NCBI RefSeq assembly: GCF_024385465.1
Contig: NZ_JANFLS010000001.1
Span: 62,001-126,000, forward strand
Direction: 5' to 3'
DNA from: Arthrobacter sp. zg-Y844
GTDB lineage: Bacteria; Actinomycetota; Actinomycetes; Actinomycetales; Micrococcaceae
DNA length: 64,000 bases
Of this stretch, positions 1 through 8,405 are shown one piece after another. The position numbers and the translations under genes are program-made. The notes beneath the pieces were generated by a model. That model ran no database searches, was not told the origin of the DNA, and saw nothing but the letters and a program-made list of their open reading frames with translations. The stretch's first letter is position 1. The number at the start of each line of letters is the position of its first letter.

Positions 1-570
1 TCTGCCCCGTTCGGGCTGCTCCCCTATGTCGGGACCGAAACGGTCTACAAGCTGGCCCTTGACGCTGCCTCGCTGACGCACGGACATCCTTCGGCCCGGC
101 ACAGCGCAGCAGTCTTCGCGTCGATGGTGCACGGTCTGCTGGCGCCGGGGGCAACGCTCCGCAGCGCGGCAATGGAGTCGCTGGCCCAAGCCCGGGCCAA
201 CGGAGTTCCGGAGCTCGCGGACCGGCTGCAGGCGGTACTGGCCGACGACGGCGGTGCGGGTGCAGCAGGCACCGGCACCCCGGGCGGGACGCCCACGGCG
301 GAAGAAGCCCTGGCGATCGGACTGCACGCCGCGCAGGCCGTGGAAGACGCAGCGGACGCTGCCGTGGAAGACGGGGACCTCAGTGCGGCAACAGCAGCTG
401 CCATCCGGGACGCGGCAACAGCAGGCGGCGCGCCGGCCGCCGTCGTGACGGGAAGCCTGCTGGGGACCCGGTACGGCACCCTTCCGGAAACCGGCTTGGA
501 GGCGCTGAAGGAACGCGGGGTTATTGAGAAACTGGCCTCGGGGTTCATCGCGGCCACGGTCGCACCCTAG
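1..570 (+). CDS. ADP-ribosylglycohydrolase family protein, C-terminal part (5' truncated by window edge)
   Basis: The reading frame is open from base 1 and ends with TAG at 568-570, giving 189 residues. The LTHGHPSA segment followed by an alanine-rich helix, and the C-terminal TGSLLGTRYG segment followed by a leucine-rich helix, resemble the all-helical ADP-ribosylglycohydrolase (DraG/ARH) fold, which removes ADP-ribose from protein side chains. In family members a GGDTDT-type segment just before the last conserved helix supplies metal-binding aspartates; here the aligned stretch reads AGGAPAAVV, so those acidic residues appear to be missing. That suggests a changed or lost activity. The N-terminal half, with its own metal ligands, lies outside the window, so the family call is moderate. 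Confidence 0.65.
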   Translation, partial: SAPFGLLPYVGTETVYKLALDAASLTHGHPSARHSAAVFASMVHGLLAPGATLRSAAMESLAQARANGVPELADRLQAVLADDGGAGAAGTGTPGGTPTAEEALAIGLHAAQAVEDAADAAVEDGDLSAATAAAIRDAATAGGAPAAVVTGSLLGTRYGTLPETGLEALKERGVIEKLASGFIAATVAP

Positions 571-595
571 GAGAATCTGCCGGCCGCTGGTCCCG

Positions 596-1612
596 CTACT
601 GCGATGCCCGCGGCCAAATGCCGCCGAGGGTCTGCAGGAATTCGGCTTCCGACAGGACTTCGATGCGCTGGCCCCGCTCGTGCAGGTCCAGCACCCGCCG
701 TGCCTTGCCGGTCAGGCGCCCGCTGCGCAGGTCCCCGGGCTCAAAACCGTCCCCGACCACCAGCACACTGGTGGCGCGGGTGACGTTGCTGGCCGTACGG
801 GCGCCGACCTCTGCGGCCCGGTCCTTCGCGGTCTGGCGGGCCATGCCCAGGTTGCCGGTGAACACAACAGTCTGGCCGAACAGGGGATGCGCCGGGTCCG
901 CCAGCGGATTAGGCGGCGGATTGTCACCCTCCGACGGCCAGCCCTGCCACCCGCCGGCTGCCGCAGCCGGCGTACCGGTGCCCCGGGCCAGGGCATCCCT
1001 CGTGGCCTTGGAGAGCGGGTGCTGCCCCGGCACGTAGGCCGGCAGATGAGACGCGGGCCGGCCGTCGCGCAGGAAAAACTCCGGCATCGACCGGGCGCCG
1101 CTGCGGCGGGCAATATCCACCATGATCCCGGCGCAGGCCCGTGCGTCCTCGGTGGCGTCGTGGTGGTTCAGCAGGGGCACTCCGGCAGCTTCCGCGGCAA
1201 AGGGCAGCGAATGCGACGGCAACTGGTAGGTGCGCCGCGAATGGACCACTGTGCAGGTGTAGTCATACGCCGGGCCCGCCAGCTCGGAGACCTCCAATGC
1301 GGAACGGATCACGCCCAGGTCAAAGGCGGCATTGTGCGCCACCAGCAGGTCATCGCCGATGAAGGCGCCGATCTCCGGAAAGAGTTCACCGAACCGGGGA
1401 GCTCCTGCCACCATCCCGGGTTCAATGCCGTGGATCCGCACGTTGCGCGGATCAAAGTAGTCGTGCCCCTCCGGAGGCCGCATCAGCCAGGACGCTTCCT
1501 CGACAACCTGTCCCCCGCGGACCCGGACCAGGCCCACGGAACATGGCGAGCCGCGGAAGCCGTTGGCTGTTTCAAAATCTATTGCGGTAAAACTGAGCCC
1601 TGCCTCAGGCAT
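596..1612 (-). CDS. DEDDh 3'-5' exonuclease with C-terminal BRCT domain
   Basis: This 338-residue protein begins MPEAGLSF. An in-frame upstream ATG at 1681 exists, but 1612 is preferred because the exonuclease domain starts at once and the ATG overlaps the dedA stop by 8 bases. Exonuclease motifs are DFET (residues 12-15, Asp/Glu metal ligands), HNAAFD, and HDATEDA near residue 165, as in DNA polymerase III epsilon-like enzymes. A BRCT domain follows from about residue 245, beginning LFGQTVVFTGNL, like the one at the end of DNA ligase. Such fusions are common in actinobacteria; a role in DNA repair or proofreading is inferred. The overlap with dedA suggests co-transcription. Confidence 0.9.
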   Translation of the reverse strand: MPEAGLSFTAIDFETANGFRGSPCSVGLVRVRGGQVVEEASWLMRPPEGHDYFDPRNVRIHGIEPGMVAGAPRFGELFPEIGAFIGDDLLVAHNAAFDLGVIRSALEVSELAGPAYDYTCTVVHSRRTYQLPSHSLPFAAEAAGVPLLNHHDATEDARACAGIMVDIARRSGARSMPEFFLRDGRPASHLPAYVPGQHPLSKATRDALARGTGTPAAAAGGWQGWPSEGDNPPPNPLADPAHPLFGQTVVFTGNLGMARQTAKDRAAEVGARTASNVTRATSVLVVGDGFEPGDLRSGRLTGKARRVLDLHERGQRIEVLSEAEFLQTLGGIWPRASQ

Positions 1613-2303
1613 TGCCGCGGGCCGCCTGCTTCCGCCGGGAGCTACGCACCTTGGAAACCACGAACCAAACCGCCGCGGCAATTACCGCCACGATGACGAT
1701 CTTCTGGAAAACGCCGGCGTACTCTTCGACGATGTGCCAGCTTTCACCCAAGTAGTAACCGGCCGCGATGAAGATTGCGTTCCAGATCAGGCTGCCTGCA
1801 GTGGTCAGGGCCGTGAAGGTCAGCAGGTGCATCCGTTCGATGCCGGCAGGGATCGAGATGAGGCTGCGGAACAGCGGGATCATCCGGCCGAAGAACACGG
1901 CCTTGTTCCCGTGCCGCCCGAACCAGGCCTCGACTTTGTCCACGTCCTCCAGGTCCACCAGCGGCACCTTCGCGACCAGCCTGCGCATCCGGTTCCGGCC
2001 CAGCCACGCGCCGAGGCCGTAGAGTGCCAGGGCGCCGACGACGGACCCCAGCGTGGTCCAGAACAGTGCGGCGGCGATGGAGAAGTTGCCCTGGCTGGCG
2101 GTGAAGCCGGCCAGCGGCAGGATGATTTCGCTCGGCAGCGGGGGGAAGAGGTTTTCCAGGGCGATGGCCAGCCCGGCGCCGGGAGCGCCGATGGTTTCCA
2201 TCATGCCGACCGCCCAGTCCGCCACACCCCCGAGGGCGGAGGGGTCGCCGGAGGCTTCGGCGGGGACGGAGGTGGCTGGGGTAACGGCTTGTGTAATAGT
2301 CAT
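1605..2303 (-). CDS. DedA family membrane protein
   Basis: The 232-residue polytopic protein belongs to the DedA/VTT family. It shows the family pattern: ENLFPPLPSEIILPLAGF near residue 50, which forms the re-entrant loop with a conserved acidic residue, and FFGRMIPLFRSLISIPAGI near residue 140, whose arginines are typical of the family. The last 30 residues are a hydrophobic segment with a basic tail (RSSRRKQAARGNA). DedA proteins sit in the cytoplasmic membrane and are implicated in flipping of lipid carriers and envelope homeostasis. It overlaps the downstream exonuclease gene, probably for transcriptional convenience rather than shared function. Confidence 0.92.
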   Translation of the reverse strand: MTITQAVTPATSVPAEASGDPSALGGVADWAVGMMETIGAPGAGLAIALENLFPPLPSEIILPLAGFTASQGNFSIAAALFWTTLGSVVGALALYGLGAWLGRNRMRRLVAKVPLVDLEDVDKVEAWFGRHGNKAVFFGRMIPLFRSLISIPAGIERMHLLTFTALTTAGSLIWNAIFIAAGYYLGESWHIVEEYAGVFQKIVIVAVIAAAVWFVVSKVRSSRRKQAARGNA

Positions 2304-2356
2304 CTCGGGCTCAATTCTGCCCTAGGCCCCCTGACAGGGAAGAATCCGGGTCGCAT

Positions 2357-2392
2357 TCCCGGGCGTGTTTGGGACACATCGCACACCCGGGA
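2357..2392 (-). terminator. Possible terminator downstream of rdgB
   Basis: An inverted repeat pairs TCCCGGG-C-GTGT (2357-2368) with ACACCCGGGA (2383-2392), with one bulged base and a 14-base loop. It lies 7 bases beyond the rdgB stop codon. There is no U-run after the stem on the minus strand, so intrinsic termination is uncertain. Confidence 0.4.
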
Positions 2393-2398
2393 AGCAGA

Positions 2399-3043
2399 TC
2401 AGGAAATCCCCGGGGACCCGTCGTCCAAGGCGGCTACCAGGGCCGGCAGCAGGGCGCGGAAGGCCTGGCCGCGGTGGCTGATGGCGTTCTTTTCCGCACT
2501 GCTCAGTTCGGCGCAGGTGCGGTCCAGCCCGGCCGGCTGCAGGATCGGGTCGTAGCCGAACCCGCCCGCTCCCCGCGGCGAGTCCTGCAGTGTTCCGCGC
2601 AGTTCGCCGCGTTCCACGGTCTCGCCGCCGTCGGGCAGTGCCAGGGCAGCAGCGCAGACGAACGCCGCCCCGCGGTGCTCGGCGGAAATGTCGCCCAGCT
2701 GGGCCAGGAGCAGTTCGAGGTTCGCCGCGTCGTCGCCGTGCCGGCCGGACCAGCGCGCCGAAAAAATCCCGGGCGCCCCGCCCAGGACGTCTACGGCCAG
2801 CCCGGAATCGTCCGCGACGGCCGGCAGGCCGGTGGCTGCCGCTACCGCATGGGCCTTGAGCAGCGCGTTCTGTTCAAAGGTCACACCGGTTTCGGCGACA
2901 TCGGGCACTCCGGCCGCGGCGGCATCGATCACCTGCGTGTCGACGTCGAGGCCGGGTACCTGCCCGCGGAGCAGTTCCCGCAGCTCACGCAGCTTGCCCG
3001 GGTTGCGGGTGGCCAGGACCAGGCGCGCTGTCGGCTGCGGCAT
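2399..3043 (-). CDS. rdgB: RdgB/HAM1 non-canonical purine NTP pyrophosphatase
   Basis: This 214-residue protein hydrolyses dITP, XTP and ITP to monophosphates, keeping deaminated purines out of DNA and RNA. The Ham1 signature is complete: LATRNPGKLRELRELL near the N-terminus (substrate binding), FEQNALLKA, the catalytic-loop ADDSGLAVDVLGGAPG near residue 83, and GFGYDPIL then SAEKNAISHRGQA near the C-terminus. The start codon directly abuts the rph stop codon, so the two genes are surely co-transcribed, as in many actinobacteria. Length is normal for the family. Confidence 0.97.
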   Translation of the reverse strand: MPQPTARLVLATRNPGKLRELRELLRGQVPGLDVDTQVIDAAAAGVPDVAETGVTFEQNALLKAHAVAAATGLPAVADDSGLAVDVLGGAPGIFSARWSGRHGDDAANLELLLAQLGDISAEHRGAAFVCAAALALPDGGETVERGELRGTLQDSPRGAGGFGYDPILQPAGLDRTCAELSSAEKNAISHRGQAFRALLPALVAALDDGSPGIS

Positions 3044-3817
<774 letters not shown>

Positions 3818-3823
3818 AGGCCC

Positions 3824-3829
3824 AGTCTA
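3824..3829 (-). promoter_or_regulatory. -10 box for leaderless rph transcript
   Basis: TAGACT on the minus strand lies exactly 6 bases upstream of the rph ATG. With transcription starting about 6-7 bases downstream of a -10 box, the mRNA would begin at the start codon. No convincing -35 box is seen. Confidence 0.55.
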
Positions 3830-4023
3830 TCGGCCGGGCCGTCCCGTGCCGGGCGGACGGGCCGGGCAGACGGGCCGGGCTGTTTGCGTCCCTACCCTTT
3901 CTCTCGCGCTGCCCCGCTCCTAGGGTGGCGCCGTACCGTCGGACCCCTTCCCTCCCGTTCCGAACACCGGGAGGGTCTGGAGGAACGACCCCCTGCAATG
4001 ACGCAGAAAGGATCGGCACGCAC

Positions 4024-5442
4024 ATGCGCAGACTTTCATCTTTGGGGGTTGCCGTTTCGCTGGCCCTGGCAACCGCCCCGGCACCGGCAACCGCGGCAGA
4101 ACCCGCCGTCACGGAGCTCGGGGGGACGCTTCCCGGCGGAGCAACGTGGGCGGCACAGCTGCCGCAGGACTGGAACGGCAAGCTGGTGCTCTACAGTCAC
4201 GGCTTCCGCCCCGGACCCGACAACCCGGCCCGGGACCCGGGTTTCGAATCCACCGCCCAGGCACTGACCGCCCGGGGATTCGCGGTCGCTTCCTCGTCCT
4301 ATGCAGCCACCGGCTGGGCCCTTGGAACAGCGGTCGAGGACCAGCTGGGCACCCTGGCCGCCTTCTCCGCTGCGGCGGGCGAACCTGTCCGGACCATCGC
4401 CTTCGGCACGTCGATGGGCGGCCTGGTCAGCAGCCTCATCGCCGAAACCCCGGACAGCGGCGTGGACGGAGCGGTGAGCACCTGCGGACTGCTCGGCGGC
4501 GGAATCAACCTGAACAATTACCAGTTGGACGGCCTCCACGCACTCGCCGAGCTGCTCCTGCCCGGAGCAGACCTGCAGTTGACCGGATTCCGCACCTCAG
4601 AGGAAGCCGATGTCACCATCAATGCCCTGATGGGTGCGCTGCAGCAGGCACAGGCGACGCCGGAGGGCCGGGCCCGGCTGGCATTGGCGGCGGCCCTGAT
4701 GAACACACCAACCTGGTTCAGCGGGGACACGGAACCGGACCGGAAGGATTACGCCGCACAGCAGGAAGCGCAGTACAACTGGCTGCTGCAGACAATCCCG
4801 TTTGTGGTCGGCTCGCGTGCCTCGATAGTCAACGCAGCGGACGGTGACAGCGGCTGGAACCAAGGAGTGGATTACGGCTCCCTGCTGCGTGACTCGGCGC
4901 AGCGGCAGCAGGTCAAGGCGCTGTACCGCAGTGCCGGCCTGGATCTGCGCCGGGACCTGCATACCCTCACCTCCACCGCGGACACCGCACCGGATCCGGA
5001 AGCCCTGGAGTGGATGGACCGCACCTCGACCCCGCACGGGGACCTCCTCATGCCGGTGCTGACCATGCATACCCTGGCCGACATCCTGGCGCCGGTGGAG
5101 TACATGGAGGAGTACGCCCAGACTGCTCGGGAAGCCGGCACCGGTGCGCTGCTGCGCCAGGCCTACGTCGAACGGACCGGGCACTGCACCTTCACGGACG
5201 CGGAGCGGGTCGGCGCGGTGCTGGCGATGGACGAGCGCCTTGACACCGGCCGCTGGGGGAACCTGGCCGAGCCCCGGCAGCTTGACCGGGCAGCCGAATC
5301 ACTGGGACTGGGGGAAGCGGACTTCATCAGGTACCGTCCCGAAGAATTCGTCAACGACCGGGACTACCCGCAGGACCCGGGCTCCGGTCACGGACACGGG
5401 CACGGGCACGGACACGGACACGGGCATGGAAGGGGCCGCTGA
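4024..5442 (+). CDS. Secreted alpha/beta hydrolase with His-Gly-rich C-terminal tail
   Basis: The start at 4024 is chosen over an upstream in-frame ATG (3925) because an AGAAAGGA ribosome-binding site lies about 12 bases before it and a classic signal peptide follows: MRRLSS, a hydrophobic core, then a likely cut after ATAA near residue 27. The 472-residue product carries LVLYSHGF (oxyanion region), the nucleophile elbow FGTSMGG near residue 128, and a catalytic-histidine candidate in ERTGHCTF near residue 382. This supports a secreted serine esterase or peptidase-like hydrolase; the substrate is unknown. The last 20 residues contain an alternating His-Gly run ending GRGR, a potential metal-binding tail. 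It sits between two genes that are normally neighbours (rph and the MBL-fold gene). Confidence 0.85.
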   Translation: MRRLSSLGVAVSLALATAPAPATAAEPAVTELGGTLPGGATWAAQLPQDWNGKLVLYSHGFRPGPDNPARDPGFESTAQALTARGFAVASSSYAATGWALGTAVEDQLGTLAAFSAAAGEPVRTIAFGTSMGGLVSSLIAETPDSGVDGAVSTCGLLGGGINLNNYQLDGLHALAELLLPGADLQLTGFRTSEEADVTINALMGALQQAQATPEGRARLALAAALMNTPTWFSGDTEPDRKDYAAQQEAQYNWLLQTIPFVVGSRASIVNAADGDSGWNQGVDYGSLLRDSAQRQQVKALYRSAGLDLRRDLHTLTSTADTAPDPEALEWMDRTSTPHGDLLMPVLTMHTLADILAPVEYMEEYAQTAREAGTGALLRQAYVERTGHCTFTDAERVGAVLAMDERLDTGRWGNLAEPRQLDRAAESLGLGEADFIRYRPEEFVNDRDYPQDPGSGHGHGHGHGHGHGHGRGR

Positions 5443-5450
5443 CGGCGGGC

Positions 5451-6302
5451 CTACCCCGCCGGATGGACCCCGCCCTGCACGGCGAGCGGTGCACTGAACG
5501 GGCTGCCGACGTCGTAGGAGACACCGGCCACGGCGACGGCGAGGTCCCCGCTGTAGGTTTCGCGTGCTTCCGAAACGCTGACGCTGGCGTCGTTCCAGAC
5601 CGGCAGGTGCGTGAGGAGCAGGCGCCGGGCCTGCGCTGCGGTGGCCGCTGCTCCGGCGCGGCGCCCGGTCAGATGCACCCCTTCGATGGCGTCATCCCGG
5701 CCCTCGTGGAACGCAGCTTCACAGAGGAAGACATCGGTGTCCCGGGCGGCATCTTCGAGCCCGGGGCAGGAATCGGTATCCCCGGAATACGCCAGGGTCC
5801 GGAGCGCGGGCTCGCCGTCGGCGTCCAGGGTGCGGGCTTCCACGCGCAGGGCGTAGGCCTCTTCGGCCGGGTGCCGCACCGGGTAGGGGGTCACGGTGAA
5901 CGGCCCGATCTGCACTGCGCTGCCGGCGGTCCAGTTGGAGAACTCGAAATCCTCGTGCATGCCCGGGTCCAGCTCCAGCCCGTAGGCCGTGGCCATCCGG
6001 TCCGCCGTTGCCGCCGGCCCCCAGACCTTGATCCGGTCCCGGTTCCAGCCGGAGGGGTCCCAGTGCACGGCGACGTGGAGGCCGCACAGATCCATGCAGT
6101 GGTCCGGATGCAGGTGGGTCAGCAGGACGGCGTCAATGTCCCGCAGGTCCATGTAGCGCTGCAGCGCACCCAGCGATCCGTTGCCGAGGTCCAGCAGGAT
6201 CCGCCAGTCGCGGACGCCGTCGTTGGCGGTCACGAGGTAGCACGACGCCGGCGAGGCCGGCCCGGGGAAGGATCCGCTGCAGCCCACAATGGTCAGTTTC
6301 AT
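5451..6302 (-). CDS. MBL-fold phosphodiesterase, Rv1339-like (putative atypical cAMP phosphodiesterase)
   Basis: The 283-residue protein has the metallo-beta-lactamase fold: a GCSGSFPGP beta-hairpin near the N-terminus, the dinuclear-metal motif THLHPDHC near residue 82, [21 protein letters not shown] (bridging Asp) near residue 195, and LLLTHLPVW near residue 250. The architecture and the location next to murI correspond to M. tuberculosis Rv1339, reported as an atypical class II cyclic-nucleotide phosphodiesterase; ribonuclease Z-like proteins share the motifs, so the substrate is inferred. Its ATG overlaps the murI stop codon in an ATGA arrangement, indicating translational coupling. Confidence 0.85.
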   Translation of the reverse strand: MKLTIVGCSGSFPGPASPASCYLVTANDGVRDWRILLDLGNGSLGALQRYMDLRDIDAVLLTHLHPDHCMDLCGLHVAVHWDPSGWNRDRIKVWGPAATADRMATAYGLELDPGMHEDFEFSNWTAGSAVQIGPFTVTPYPVRHPAEEAYALRVEARTLDADGEPALRTLAYSGDTDSCPGLEDAARDTDVFLCEAAFHEGRDDAIEGVHLTGRRAGAAATAAQARRLLLTHLPVWNDASVSVSEARETYSGDLAVAVAGVSYDVGSPFSAPLAVQGGVHPAG

Positions 6303-7300
6303 ACCGTGCCGTTCCTGGAGCCGCCGCTGTGCGCCTCCGTGCGTTCAGGGGCGTCAGCCCGGGCTGCGGCAATCATCTGCGGGGTGACCCGCGCCATGCT
6401 GCCGGTGGGGTAATGCGCGGCCACATGTTCCACCTGCTGCACGCTCAGCACCTCGGGGCCGAGGAAACGCCGGGCAAGCAGCTCGAAGGAGGCAGAGTCT
6501 CCGGTGGCAACGAAGGTGTGCTCCGGCGGGGTCTGCGAGCGCCGTTCGATCCCGTGCGAGATCAGGGCGCGGTAGACATCCTTCGCGGTCTCCTCGGCAC
6601 TGGAAACGAGCGTGACGCCGTCGCCCATCACATAGGAAATGACGCCGGTGAGCAGTGGGTAGTGGGTACAGCCAAGGACCAGGGTGTCCACGTCCCGGGC
6701 CTTCAGCGGAGCCAGGTATTCCTCCGCCGTGGCCAGCACATCGGGGCCGGACGTGATGCCGGCTTCGACGAACTCCACGAACGCCGGGCAGGCCACCGAA
6801 GACACCTGCAGGTGCGGGGCCGCGGCAAAGGTGTCGTCGTAGGCCCGCGAACCAACAGTGGCAGCCGTGCCGATGACGCCGATCCGTCCGGTCCGGGTAG
6901 CAGCCACTGCGCGGCGGACCGCCGGCTGGATGACCTCGATGACGGGGATGCCGTACCGGTGCGTGTAACGCTCGCGGGCGTCACGCAGGACGGCGGCGGA
7001 GGCGGAGTTGCAGGCAATCACCAGGAGCTTGACGCCGGAATCCACCAGTTCGTCCATTACGCCCAGCGCTTTGGCCCGGACTTCGGCGATCGGCAGGGGT
7101 CCGTAGGGTCCGTTGGCGGTATCCCCCACGTACATAACGGCTTCGTTGGGCAGCTGGTCCAGGACGGCGCGCGCCACTGTCAGGCCGCCGACACCGGAGT
7201 CAAAGATGCCGATCGGGGCGTCCGGGTCCTTGACCCGGACTGCTTCGTGCACGGACGTGCCCAGTGGATGGGTGGAGGAGCTGGCCGGGTTCGAACTCAT
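6299..7300 (-). CDS. murI: Glutamate racemase
   Basis: This enzyme makes D-glutamate for peptidoglycan. From the ATG at 7300 the protein has 333 residues; a longer frame from 7339 is less likely because the core begins only at [15 protein letters not shown]. Both catalytic cysteines are present: VIACNSASA near residue 87 and LGCTHYPLL near residue 198, with the substrate-binding DTANGPYGP loop between start and first Cys. The carboxy-terminal 25 residues are polar and poorly conserved. A GGGGGAGGA stretch lies about 16 bases before the ATG, farther than usual. It is followed by the MBL-fold gene with a 4-base overlap. Confidence 0.95.
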   Translation of the reverse strand: MSSNPASSSTHPLGTSVHEAVRVKDPDAPIGIFDSGVGGLTVARAVLDQLPNEAVMYVGDTANGPYGPLPIAEVRAKALGVMDELVDSGVKLLVIACNSASAAVLRDARERYTHRYGIPVIEVIQPAVRRAVAATRTGRIGVIGTAATVGSRAYDDTFAAAPHLQVSSVACPAFVEFVEAGITSGPDVLATAEEYLAPLKARDVDTLVLGCTHYPLLTGVISYVMGDGVTLVSSAEETAKDVYRALISHGIERRSQTPPEHTFVATGDSASFELLARRFLGPEVLSVQQVEHVAAHYPTGSMARVTPQMIAAARADAPERTEAHSGGSRNGTV

Positions 7301-7394
7301 AATGTAACGACCATAGTCCTCCCCCGCGCACGGGCACATTCACCGGACCGTGCCGTTGCTCACAAAACCAGCTGCGGACACAGCCGATTCCGTG

Positions 7395-7952
7395 TCAGCG
7401 CAGGGAGTCGAGCAGCGCCTGCATGAGTGTCTCCTGCAGCCATGTGACGAAGTTGTACACCAGCGCAAGGTAGCCGTCCAGATCCTCGGCCTTGGACGGA
7501 TCGGTGATGTCATGCAGCCGCTCGGCGTCTTCGTCATCTTCCAGGCCCAGGCGGTCGGCAAGCACCAACCGGACATCGTTCAAGGCGCGCGCAAAGAGCT
7601 GCGCCTGCTCGGTGTCCAGGCGCAGCGGAGCCGCCTCCAGCTGCAGCGCGGCGGCGCGCAGGGCGCTTTGTTTTGATTCGCGCAGCGACCGTTCCGTAAA
7701 CCGCCGGAACTCGAGGGCGTCGTCGTCGTTCCCCGTGGTGCCGGCGGGGAGGAGCCGCAGCAGGGCCGAGTCATCCGGAACGGCCGCCGACGGGTCGATG
7801 CCGACCATGGCCGCGAGCGGATCGGCGTCCGCGGCAGTGTCAGGTTCCAGCAAGGCCTGCACATCGGAGAAGAGCTTGCGCAGCAGGTCCCGCTCCCCCG
7901 GTTCCAGGTTTGCGGTAATGCCCTTACGGGTGAGCTTGAAGCCGGTGGCCAC
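7395..7952 (-). CDS. DUF2017 domain protein
   Basis: A 185-residue cytoplasmic protein starting with GTG at 7952. It is rich in acidic residues and predicted helices, and contains the pattern LEPGERDLLRKLFSDV near the start and LALVYNFVTWLQETLMQALL near the end, which I recognise from the actinobacterial DUF2017 family. Members are found next to clpS throughout actinobacteria, as here, which suggests a link to Clp-dependent proteolysis, but no biochemical function is established to my knowledge. It lies 58 bases after clpS on the same strand. Confidence 0.85.
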   Translation of the reverse strand: MATGFKLTRKGITANLEPGERDLLRKLFSDVQALLEPDTAADADPLAAMVGIDPSAAVPDDSALLRLLPAGTTGNDDDALEFRRFTERSLRESKQSALRAAALQLEAAPLRLDTEQAQLFARALNDVRLVLADRLGLEDDEDAERLHDITDPSKAEDLDGYLALVYNFVTWLQETLMQALLDSLR

Positions 7953-8010
7953 GAATATCCGTTTCTGTTCTGCGTACTGGGTTCTGCGGTGTAGGCGGTG
8001 CCAGGCGGTG

Positions 8011-8319
8011 CTAGGCCGCGTCCGCCTTCTGGAAGGTGGCCCACAGCCCGTAGGAATGCATGGCGAGGGTATCGCGTTCTGCGGATTCCCGGGATCCGGT
8101 GGCCACTACGGACTTCCCGGCCTGGTGGACCTCCAGCATGAGGCGGTGGGACTTGGCCTCCGAATAGCCGAAATAGCTCTGGAAGACGTAACTGACATAA
8201 CTCATCAGGTTAACCGGGTCGTTCCAGACAATCACGACCCAGGGAACATCCGAAGACGTGAGGGTATCCGTCTCTTCACGTGTCAGGGTGTCCGTTCCGG
8301 TCGCGGTGCTGGTAGCCAT
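8011..8319 (-). CDS. clpS: ATP-dependent Clp protease adaptor ClpS
   Basis: This 102-residue adaptor delivers N-degron substrates to ClpC/ClpA-ClpP. The N-terminal 25 residues are a disordered Thr-rich tail, followed by the core [16 protein letters not shown], where the ND pair helps bind the substrate alpha-amino group, then the helix [18 protein letters not shown], with the His of the binding pocket. A TACAAT box 7 bases before the ATG predicts a leaderless transcript. It is divergent from pncB. Confidence 0.95.
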   Translation of the reverse strand: MATSTATGTDTLTREETDTLTSSDVPWVVIVWNDPVNLMSYVSYVFQSYFGYSEAKSHRLMLEVHQAGKSVVATGSRESAERDTLAMHSYGLWATFQKADAA

Positions 8320-8326
8320 AGGTCCA

Positions 8327-8332
8327 ATTGTA
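8327..8332 (-). promoter_or_regulatory. -10 box for leaderless clpS transcript
   Basis: TACAAT on the minus strand ends 7 bases before the clpS ATG, so the predicted transcript starts at or next to the start codon. The pncB -10 box lies only about 60 bases away on the other strand. Confidence 0.55.
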
Positions 8333-8392
8333 GTGAGGAATCGGCTGCGAACCTCCGCAGTGCAGCCTTCTGCTCAATGGGGATCCGCGGGT

Positions 8393-8398
8393 TAGAGT
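8393..8398 (+). promoter_or_regulatory. -10 box for leaderless pncB transcript
   Basis: TAGAGT ends 7 bases before the GTG at 8406 that is in frame with pncB. This supports GTG at 8406 over the TTG at 8400 as the start. No clear -35 box is seen. Confidence 0.55.
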
Positions 8399-8405
8399 TT
8401 TGCCT

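Noticed and set aside
3850-3885. GACGGGCCGGGC direct repeats as a possible integration site
   Set aside because: Too short and too GC-simple to distinguish from background; no integrase or tRNA nearby.
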